A stretch of 19,217 nucleotides of DNA from an uncultured Gemmatimonadota bacterium. Lineage in GTDB: Bacteria > Gemmatimonadota > Gemmatimonadetes > Gemmatimonadales > Gemmatimonadaceae. The DNA lies in contig CAMLDY010000046.1 of assembly GCA_946478895.1 (NCBI GenBank), forward strand, positions 1 through 19,217, given 5' to 3'. Under the pieces are notes generated by a model, which saw only the letters and a program-made list of their open reading frames with translations, made no database searches and was not told where the DNA came from. This document shows, one piece after another, positions 13,053 to 19,217 of the stretch. The position numbers were made by a program, and so were the translations under genes. The stretch's first letter is position 1. Every line of letters begins with the position of its first letter.

Positions 13053-15539
13053 ATGCCCGCCGCCCAGCGTAAAGACGACATCCTGCAGGCTGACCTTCCA
13101 TCGACGCTGCCGTTGATGGCGCTTCGATCCACCATCGTCTATCCACTTGGCACCATCGCCGTGCAGATGGGAGCGCCGGAAAACCTCGCTTTACTCAAAG
13201 CCAACGAGCAGGCCGGACTCATCGTCGGGCTGGTTGTCGCCAGCGGCGACCACGACGATGTCCTCGACCCCGAGCGGTTCGTCGGGCGGGTCGGAGTCGC
13301 GGCGAGAGTGCACGAGCGAATCAACCTCCCTGGCGACACCGTTCAGATAACTCTCCAGGGCCTGCGTCGGCTCGTCGTCGAGGGCGTGGTCCAGACCGAC
13401 CCCTTCCCGATCGTACGGATCAAGCCGGCCAAGGAAATTCCGCCCGATCCTAACGAAGTCGATGACCTCATTTCACGGATCGTCACCGGCGCCGAAACCC
13501 TCGCCGAGCTGATCGAGCGGATTCCCGACGAAGTGCCGGCGATCCTGAAGATGAACATCTCCGACCCGGGTCGTTTCGCCGACCTCGCCGCGACAAACCT
13601 CAACTTCAAGGTCTCCGACAAGGACGAGATCCTGCAGCGCCTCAACATCGGTCAGCGGCTCAAGTTCCTCCTCGGTCGCGTCGAGCGCGAAGTTGGTCGC
13701 GCGCGAGTCGCCGAGGATGTGAAGCGCCAGACCGAGATCAAGATCGAGCAGCACCAGCGCGAGTTTTATCTTCGGCAGCAGCTGCGCGCGATTCAATCAG
13801 AGCTGGGCGAAGGCGATCCGGGCGAAAAAGAAGCGATCGAGACCCTGAAGAAGCTCGAGGAAGCGAACCTCCCCGAAAAGGCGGCCCAGGAAGGCAAGCG
13901 CGAGATCGAGCGGATGCGCAACCTTTCGCCGGCATCGAGCGAATACCAGGTCATTCGCACCTATCTCGACTGGATGCTCGCGCTACCCTGGAACAAGCGC
14001 TCGACGGCGGAAGAGATCATCGATCTCAAGAAGGTCGAAGACTCGCTCGACAGCCGGCACTACGGGCTAAAGGAAGCCAAGGAGCGCATCGTCGAGTATC
14101 TCGCCGTGCGCAAGCTGCGCGGCGGCGATCCCCACGGTCCCATCCTTTGCTTCGTCGGCCCACCGGGCACCGGCAAAACCTCGCTCGGTGAGGCGATTGC
14201 GACATCGATCAGCCGCGCGTTTTATCGAATTTCTGTCGGCGGCGTTCGCGATGAGGCCGAAATCCGTGGACATCGCCGCACTTACGTCGGCGCGATGCCT
14301 GGCTTGATTCTGCAAGCGCTCCGCCGCGTCCAGGTCCGCGACGCCGTGCTCATGATCGACGAGATCGACAAGATGTCGTCGGGCGGACCGTCGGGCGATC
14401 CGACGGCAGCGATGCTGGAAGTGCTCGATCCGTCGCAGAACTCGAACTTCGTCGATCACTATCTCAATCTGCCGTTCGACCTGTCGAGCATTCTCTTCAT
14501 CTGCACCGCCAACAATCTCTACGACATTCCCGCGCCGCTTCGCGACCGTATGGAAGTCATTCGCGTCCTCGGCTACACCGTTGAGGAGAAGGTCGAGATC
14601 GCCTGGCGCTACCTGCTGCCCCGACTCCTCGAGGAGCACGGCATCACCGACAAGGACATCCAGTTCACCGACGAAGTCCTCGGCTTCATCTCCAATCGCT
14701 ACTCGCGTGAAGCCGGTCTTCGCAACTTCGAGCGCAACATCGCATCGCTGATGCGCAAACGCGCCCGCAAGAAGGCCGAGGGCGAAGAGGGCGCCTGGGT
14801 CGTCGATAACCAGATGGTGATCGACATACTCGGAAACCCGACTTACACGATGGAAGACGCCGAGCAGGAGCCCGAGATCGGTGCGGTCACCGGGATGGCG
14901 TGGACGGCGACCGGCGGCGACTTGATGGTGATCGAAGCCCTCCGCATGCCCGGCTCCGGGCGCCTCACCGTCACCGGCCAGCTCGGCGACGTGATGCGTG
15001 AATCAGTCGATGCAGCTTACTCCTACGTCAGGTCGCGCGCACACACTCTTGGCGTCGACGATGTCGAGTTCAAGGAAGTCGATCTGCACGTGCACTTCCC
15101 CGCCGGCGCGATTCCCAAGGATGGACCGAGCGCCGGCGCCGCGGTGACGCTCGCCATTGCAAGCGTGCTGAGCCGCCGACCCGTGCGCCGCGACATCGCG
15201 CTCACCGGCGAGATGACTCTGCGCGGGAAGGTTCTGGAAATTGGCGGCGTCAAGGAAAAGGTCATGGCCGCTTATCGCGCCGGACTGCGCCAGGTGATTT
15301 TGCCGAAAGCCAACGAAAAAGATCTGCGCGGGATCCCCGATGAAGTGGTGAACAGCATGACCTTCACCTTCGTGTCGACAATGGACGAGATCGTTCACCT
15401 CGCGCTATTGCCGAAACCGCCGGGAACGCTTGCCGATTCCGCCGAGCCGCACGGAGACGTGCCGGCGAAGAACGCGGTCGGCGATTCAACCACCGCATCC
15501 ATCAATCGCGCCGAGCCGGCGGGAGCGGTCACCAAGTAG
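13053..15539 (+). CDS. lon: ATP-dependent protease Lon
   Basis: Lon is the cytosolic AAA+ serine protease that degrades misfolded and short-lived proteins. 828 residues with all domains in order: N-terminal substrate domain (about 18-210, opening LPLMALRSTIVYPLG), coiled linker (about 220-310), AAA+ with Walker A GPPGTGKTS (369-377) and Walker B VLMIDEID (432-439), sensor region FICTANNLYDIPAPLRDRME, and the protease domain. Its catalytic dyad is S693 in PKDGPSAGA and K736 in GGVKEKV, 43 residues apart as in E. coli Lon. The last 35 residues or so (Ala/Pro/Thr-rich) are a non-conserved tail. The next gene starts 10 bases after the stop codon. Confidence 0.98.
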   Translation: MPAAQRKDDILQADLPSTLPLMALRSTIVYPLGTIAVQMGAPENLALLKANEQAGLIVGLVVASGDHDDVLDPERFVGRVGVAARVHERINLPGDTVQITLQGLRRLVVEGVVQTDPFPIVRIKPAKEIPPDPNEVDDLISRIVTGAETLAELIERIPDEVPAILKMNISDPGRFADLAATNLNFKVSDKDEILQRLNIGQRLKFLLGRVEREVGRARVAEDVKRQTEIKIEQHQREFYLRQQLRAIQSELGEGDPGEKEAIETLKKLEEANLPEKAAQEGKREIERMRNLSPASSEYQVIRTYLDWMLALPWNKRSTAEEIIDLKKVEDSLDSRHYGLKEAKERIVEYLAVRKLRGGDPHGPILCFVGPPGTGKTSLGEAIATSISRAFYRISVGGVRDEAEIRGHRRTYVGAMPGLILQALRRVQVRDAVLMIDEIDKMSSGGPSGDPTAAMLEVLDPSQNSNFVDHYLNLPFDLSSILFICTANNLYDIPAPLRDRMEVIRVLGYTVEEKVEIAWRYLLPRLLEEHGITDKDIQFTDEVLGFISNRYSREAGLRNFERNIASLMRKRARKKAEGEEGAWVVDNQMVIDILGNPTYTMEDAEQEPEIGAVTGMAWTATGGDLMVIEALRMPGSGRLTVTGQLGDVMRESVDAAYSYVRSRAHTLGVDDVEFKEVDLHVHFPAGAIPKDGPSAGAAVTLAIASVLSRRPVRRDIALTGEMTLRGKVLEIGGVKEKVMAAYRAGLRQVILPKANEKDLRGIPDEVVNSMTFTFVSTMDEIVHLALLPKPPGTLADSAEPHGDVPAKNAVGDSTTASINRAEPAGAVTK

Positions 15540-15549
15540 GTCAGGGGTG

Positions 15550-16827
15550 ATGATCATTAGCCTGAAGCAGTCATTTGCGGCGACCTTTGCGGCGCTAGTC
15601 GCCACGGTTTCGGCTTGCGAGAGCCAGAAGCCACAATACGAGGGACCGTACGGCGCCGAGGTGGCGCAGGCGGTTCCGATGATCGAGAAGTCGATCGGCC
15701 TCAAGTTCAAAACGCCGCCGAAGATCGAGACGCGGTCGAAAGAGCAGGTGCGGCAGTTCGTCACCAAGCAGTTCACCGACTCGCAGGCGGTGCGCGACAT
15801 CGCAGGCCAGGAAGCGGCGTACAAGCTCTTCGGGATGATTCCCGACACCCTCAAGCTGCAGCCGTTTCTCACCAGCTTGCTCGAGGAGCAGATCGTCGGT
15901 TTCTACGATCCAAAAACGAAAGTCCTGTATGTGGTGGATGGCTCGCCGAAGGACATGGCGGGGATCATCATCACCCACGAGCTCGTCCACACGCTCCAGG
16001 ATCAGTACATCAGCCTCGACTCCATCCAGCGGAACCGCGACGACAATGATCGCCTATCCGCGGGACAGTCGGTGTTCGAGGGACAGGCAGTCTACGAGCA
16101 GATATCGATCATGCTGGGCGGCACCAACATCGCGATCAATCTCCCCGGCGGCTGGGATCGCATCCGCGAGATGATTCGCGAAAATCAGTCGTCGATGCCG
16201 GAGTTTGCCGCCGCGCCGAAAGTCATTCAGGAAACCCTGATCTTCCCGTACCTGAGCGGCGCCGAGTTCTACCGGAACTTCAAGGAACGCAAGCCCGGCG
16301 CAGTGATCTACAAAGACATGCCGGTCTCGACCGAGCAGATCATACACCCCGCTGCGTTCTTTGTGACGCGCGACAATCCCACGAGAGTCACACTAGGGAC
16401 ACTGTCAAACGCCACCAAGGTTTACGAGAACGATCTCGGGGAGTTCGAGACGCGACTGTTTCTCTTTCAGCATCTGAATGACCAGAACGACGCCGTGCGC
16501 GGCGCAGCGGGCTGGGACGGCGATCGCTACGCGGTGGTGAATACTCCGCAGGGACAGGGCATCGTCTGGCTAACGGTGTGGGATTCACCGGTCGAAGCCG
16601 GTGAGTTCTTCCACCTCGCCGGCCAGTCAGTCGAATCGCGCTATTCCACCAAAGCGGCGACGGGATCGACCGAGCTGGTCAAGAAGTACTCCGCTCGTGG
16701 CAGAACCTTGCAGCTCTCGACCGTCGAGATCCAGGGCCGTCCCACCGTGGTCTATGTCGACGTTCCCGCCGGCGCCAATCCCAACATCATAAACCCGGCG
16801 CAGGTAAAGCTGGCGGAATCGCCCTAG
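15550..16827 (+). CDS. Putative zinc metalloprotease lipoprotein (HELVH)
   Basis: Secreted lipoprotein of 425 residues. The signal peptide ends in a lipobox VSAC with the lipidated cysteine at residue 23. I chose the ATG at 15550; the frame extends to 15430 but only inside lon. The likely active site is THELVHTLQDQY, with zinc ligands H143 and H147 and catalytic E144. E177 in FEGQAVYEQ is the probable third ligand, giving a gluzincin-like arrangement. A segment before it (GFYDPKTKVLYVVDG) is also typical of such proteases. I do not recognise a named family. It follows lon by 10 bp and is probably co-transcribed, pairing cytosolic with envelope proteolysis. Activity is inferred from the motif only. 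Confidence 0.8.
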   Translation: MIISLKQSFAATFAALVATVSACESQKPQYEGPYGAEVAQAVPMIEKSIGLKFKTPPKIETRSKEQVRQFVTKQFTDSQAVRDIAGQEAAYKLFGMIPDTLKLQPFLTSLLEEQIVGFYDPKTKVLYVVDGSPKDMAGIIITHELVHTLQDQYISLDSIQRNRDDNDRLSAGQSVFEGQAVYEQISIMLGGTNIAINLPGGWDRIREMIRENQSSMPEFAAAPKVIQETLIFPYLSGAEFYRNFKERKPGAVIYKDMPVSTEQIIHPAAFFVTRDNPTRVTLGTLSNATKVYENDLGEFETRLFLFQHLNDQNDAVRGAAGWDGDRYAVVNTPQGQGIVWLTVWDSPVEAGEFFHLAGQSVESRYSTKAATGSTELVKKYSARGRTLQLSTVEIQGRPTVVYVDVPAGANPNIINPAQVKLAESP

Positions 16828-16830
16828 CTG

Positions 16831-16850
16831 GGGATCGATTACTCGATCCC
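16831..16850. terminator. Bidirectional hairpin between convergent genes
   Basis: A perfect 8-bp stem GGGATCGA / TCGATCCC with a TTAC loop lies 3 bp after the protease stop codon and 8 bp before the prepilin peptidase stop codon on the other strand. There is no T-run on either side. Position and symmetry suggest a shared 3' end structure or weak terminator. Confidence 0.55.
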
Positions 16851-16858
16851 GAACCGAC

Positions 16859-17713
16859 CTACAGCCCTGAGATCCGCAGATACCACGCGATGATGGCATC
16901 GCCGTGCATCAACGCGATAAATCCCGCCGGCGCGAGAAAGACCCCGAATGGAAGCTCGCGTTTGCGCCACGCCCCCCCGCCGTCGAGAGCGAGCTCGGTT
17001 TGTCCCTTGTCATCGGCGAACCCGCGCGCCGAAAGAGGATACACAACCGCCAGTAACACGATCGGCGCGAGCGCAGCCCCGATGAAGATCGTGAGCAGCG
17101 AACGTGTCGGGCCGACGGCCGCGCCGATAACCGCCATCAGCGTCACGTCTCCAAATCCCATCGCCGGCCGCTTCAGCCACACTTCGCCTAGCCAACCGGT
17201 AATCGAGATCGCTCCCGCTCCAACGCACATCCCGAGCAGTGCTTCCCACGGCTTGACGAACGGCTCCGATTCGCCGAGGTAGAGCGCTACCAGAGACGTA
17301 ACGAGCATGAAGAGCACCCCGAACACCGTAAAGCCATCGGGAATGAGAAAGTGCTTGGCATCGGTCAACGCGATCCCGAGCAGTATCGTGGCGAACACCG
17401 CAACCCGCAGCCCCGTGAACGTCACGCCGAAGTGGAAATACGTGAACAGCCAGATCACCGCGACGATCAACTCCACGACCGGGTATTGAATGGAGATTCG
17501 CTCGTGACAGTTGCTGCAGCGGCCGCGCAGCATCAGCCAGCTCAGGATCGGGATGTTCTGGGTCGCCTTGATTTGATGTCCGCACTTCGGGCACCGTGAG
17601 CGCGGCTTCACGACCGACAGGCCTTCCGGCCAGCGACCGATGCAAACGTTCAGAAACGATCCGATCGCCGCGCCGACCGCAAAAACGTAGATGCCTACGA
17701 GGAAATCCATCAT
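16859..17713 (-). CDS. Prepilin peptidase (A24 family, PilD/GspO-like)
   Basis: Inner-membrane aspartic peptidase that cleaves and N-methylates type IV prepilins or type II secretion pseudopilins. 284 residues with about 7-8 hydrophobic helices. The N-terminal part has GSFLNVCIGRWPEG (18-31), then two cysteine pairs, C41-x2-C44 and C66-x2-C69, the zinc-binding cytoplasmic loop of bifunctional enzymes. The catalytic aspartates are D118 (ALTDAKHFLIPDG) and D189 in GFGD. The start at 17713 overlaps the methyltransferase stop codon by 4 bases; the adjacent ATG at 17710 is equally possible. No pilin genes are nearby, so its substrates lie elsewhere. Confidence 0.94.
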   Translation of the reverse strand: MMDFLVGIYVFAVGAAIGSFLNVCIGRWPEGLSVVKPRSRCPKCGHQIKATQNIPILSWLMLRGRCSNCHERISIQYPVVELIVAVIWLFTYFHFGVTFTGLRVAVFATILLGIALTDAKHFLIPDGFTVFGVLFMLVTSLVALYLGESEPFVKPWEALLGMCVGAGAISITGWLGEVWLKRPAMGFGDVTLMAVIGAAVGPTRSLLTIFIGAALAPIVLLAVVYPLSARGFADDKGQTELALDGGGAWRKRELPFGVFLAPAGFIALMHGDAIIAWYLRISGL

Positions 17714-18468
17714 GCCTGGAGCTCGTGGAGAATGATGCCCGCCGCGACCGCGACGTTGAGTGATTCGACGTTGGGCGCGATGCGTAGCGCCACACTCTTT
17801 GTTGACTTGGATCGCACCGCTGTCGTCACGCCCGATCCCTCGTTTCCCAGCGCGATTGCCAGGCGCGGCGGAGGCGCCACAGCCGTCAGGACTTCCCCTC
17901 CCGCATCCGCCACCCACAGCTCGATCTTCCGGCGCTCAAGAAAGCCGAAAGTCTCCTCGAGTCCAGCGTGCAGCGCCTGATGCTGGAACACGGCGCCCAT
18001 CGAGCTGCGAATCACTTTCGCGTTCCAGAGGTCGACGGTTCCTGGAAGAGCGATGGTCGCCGTCACGCCGAGTGCCGCGGCCGTGCGGACGATCGTACCG
18101 GCGTTCCCGGGATCCTGAATCCCATCGAGCAGAAGCAGACGGCACACCTCGCCGGTCTCGAGTGTATCAAGACTGCGCGCGGGAACGGCGCCGATGGCGA
18201 GAACTCCCTGTGGTGATTCGGTCTCGGCGGCGGAGAGGAAGTCCTTCTCGGAAACTTCCAGCACCTCGACGCCCGCGGAATCGAGCTGCCCGCGCAGCTT
18301 TTGGCCGCGCGGCGCTTCGGTCAGCTGCGGCGCGACCAGCGCCCCACGTACGACGAGGCCGGAGCGCAGAAGCTCTTCGACCGACCGAACGCCTTCGGCG
18401 ACGAACATCGAGTTTTTCTCACGTGCTTTTCTGCGTCGCAGATCGCGCGCAAGTGTCAGGAGCTTCAC
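17710..18468 (-). CDS. TrmH/SpoU-family RNA 2'-O-methyltransferase
   Basis: SAM-dependent ribose methyltransferase of 252 residues, most likely acting on 23S rRNA (RlmB/TsnR-like); the exact target cannot be read from the sequence. The N-terminal substrate-binding domain (about 1-90) has FVAEGVRSVEELL and SPQGVLAI. The SpoU domain has motif 1 DGIQDPGNAGTIVRTA (115-130), motif 2 IALGNEGSG (205-213) and motif 3 ESLNVAVAAGIILHEL (235-250), which form the trefoil-knot SAM site. The start appears to be GTG at 18468 with no strong ribosome-binding site. The frame stays open upstream, but I find no better start. It is coupled to the prepilin peptidase gene. Confidence 0.93.
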   Translation of the reverse strand: MKLLTLARDLRRRKAREKNSMFVAEGVRSVEELLRSGLVVRGALVAPQLTEAPRGQKLRGQLDSAGVEVLEVSEKDFLSAAETESPQGVLAIGAVPARSLDTLETGEVCRLLLLDGIQDPGNAGTIVRTAAALGVTATIALPGTVDLWNAKVIRSSMGAVFQHQALHAGLEETFGFLERRKIELWVADAGGEVLTAVAPPPRLAIALGNEGSGVTTAVRSKSTKSVALRIAPNVESLNVAVAAGIILHELQA

Positions 18469-18540
18469 GCGGTTGTGATGGACCTGTCTGGAATAGGAAT
18501 TGCCTTTGCGACTCTTAGAACTCTCATCGTTGGAGCACCA
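18469..18540. promoter_or_regulatory. Divergent promoter region, methyltransferase / M48 protease
   Basis: A 72-bp gap that must hold start signals for both flanking genes. GGAG at 18532-18535 serves the protease ATG at 18541. An in-frame ATG at 18478 would add 21 residues but spoil the lipoprotein signal. No clear -35/-10 pair stands out. Confidence 0.35.
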
Positions 18541-19217
18541 ATGAAAAGGGCATTAATCGGCGTTGCCATTACCTGCTCCCTCCTCGGCTGCGGAATATCG
18601 CAGCAACAGGAAATCCAGATGGGACAGCAATATGCGCAACAGATCAACGCGCAACTACCGATCATCCAGGATCCGGAGCTCAATCGGTACATCAATGTTC
18701 TCGGCGATTCGATCGCGCGGCTCACCAAGCGCGCCGATCTCGACTGGCATTTCTTCATCGTCGATGCGGCGGAAGTAAACGCTTTCGCCGTGCCCGGTGG
18801 CTTCGTCTACGTCAATCGCGGCCTTATCGAGCGTGCCGATCAGATGGACGAGCTGGCCGGGGTGCTCGGTCACGAGATCGGCCACGTCGTCAAGCGCCAT
18901 ACCGTCAAGCAGATGGAGAAGGAGCAGGGCGCCAACGTCGGACTTACGCTCGCCTGCATCCTGACCAGCATCTGTAACAGCCAGGTGGCGGGAGCGGCCA
19001 TCAACATCGCCGGGGGCGCGGTGTTCGCGCGCTTCAGTCGGCAGGACGAAGCCGAGGCAGACGATGAGGGCTTCATCAATGTGGTTCGTGCCGGAATCAG
19101 CCCGGTCGGAATGGTGACGATGTTCCGGAAGCTGCTGGAGGAGAGAAAGAGCCGGCCCGCTGGAGTCGAAGCCTGGTTCCTCACCCACCCGCTGGAAGAA
19201 GACCGCATCGCCGCGGT
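18541..19217 (+). CDS. M48-family metalloprotease lipoprotein (partial, runs off the right edge)
   Basis: N-terminal 225 residues of a periplasmic zinc metalloprotease related to BepA/LoiP-type M48 peptidases, which act in outer-membrane protein quality control. The ATG at 18541 has GGAG 5 bases upstream and starts a lipoprotein signal (MKRALIGVAITCSLLGC, lipidated C17). Typical M48 features follow: GQQYAQQI, then VNAFAVPGGFVYVNRGLI, the zinc site LGHEIGHVVKRH (H111, E112, H115), and the third ligand E170 in SRQDEAEADDEGF. The WFLTHPLEEDRIAA motif near the window edge also fits. The C-terminus is outside the window, so any TPR repeats cannot be seen. Confidence 0.93.
   Translation, partial: MKRALIGVAITCSLLGCGISQQQEIQMGQQYAQQINAQLPIIQDPELNRYINVLGDSIARLTKRADLDWHFFIVDAAEVNAFAVPGGFVYVNRGLIERADQMDELAGVLGHEIGHVVKRHTVKQMEKEQGANVGLTLACILTSICNSQVAGAAINIAGGAVFARFSRQDEAEADDEGFINVVRAGISPVGMVTMFRKLLEERKSRPAGVEAWFLTHPLEEDRIAA

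Noticed and set aside
14067..14639. 190-codon minus-strand frame
   Set aside because: Lies wholly inside lon, whose motifs are intact; no start signal or recognisable domain.

Overview
The window reads as a chromosomal segment of a high-GC Gram-negative bacterium. Gemmatimonadota or a close relative is my best guess. The pointers are an ECF sigma / zinc-finger anti-sigma pair followed directly by two DUF4097 proteins, signal-peptide proteins and lipoproteins, a DUF3175 remnant, and a GC-rich core gene set. This is inference from gene content; there is no rRNA or other marker to settle it.

Layout. (1) 1-2108, plus strand: a translationally coupled pair belonging to the PQQ-dependent alcohol dehydrogenase system, a periplasmic ABC substrate-binding protein and a seven-bladed YVTN-type beta-propeller. 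The rest of that locus lies to the left of the window. (2) 2109-2413: a repeat-rich gap with a strong minus-strand terminator. (3) 5636 down to 2414, minus strand: ECF sigma factor, anti-sigma factor and two exported DUF4097 proteins, with overlaps or a 1-nt gap at every junction. (4) 12984 down to 5810, minus strand: ffh, rpsP, rimM, trmD, rplS, rnhB, purE, purK. This is the familiar order for signal recognition and ribosome genes, with two purine genes added, but it is split by repeat-filled gaps between ffh and rpsP (790 bp) and between trmD and rplS (443 bp). (5) 13053-16827, plus strand: lon, then a putative secreted HExxH zinc-protease lipoprotein. (6) 18468 down to 16859, minus strand: a SpoU-type RNA 2'-O-methyltransferase overlapping a prepilin peptidase. 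(7) 18541 to the right edge, plus strand: an M48-family metalloprotease lipoprotein, cut by the window end.

Functionally the segment combines housekeeping (protein targeting, ribosome assembly and tRNA/rRNA modification, RNase HII, purine carboxylation) with envelope and protein quality control (ECF regulon, Lon, two lipoprotein metalloproteases).

The parts that standard annotation would miss are in the gaps. Two dispersed repeat families recur in the window. Family A is about 70 bp, with a GTGGCC/GGCCAC hairpin at one end. Family B has a roughly 31-bp core that occurs both as 40-bp tandem copies and inside a 115-bp inverted repeat. The inverted repeat sits beside a 5'-truncated DUF3175 gene. 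Just upstream of rpsP the minus-strand RNA can form a folded leader ending in an intrinsic terminator, which looks like an attenuator for the rpsP operon.
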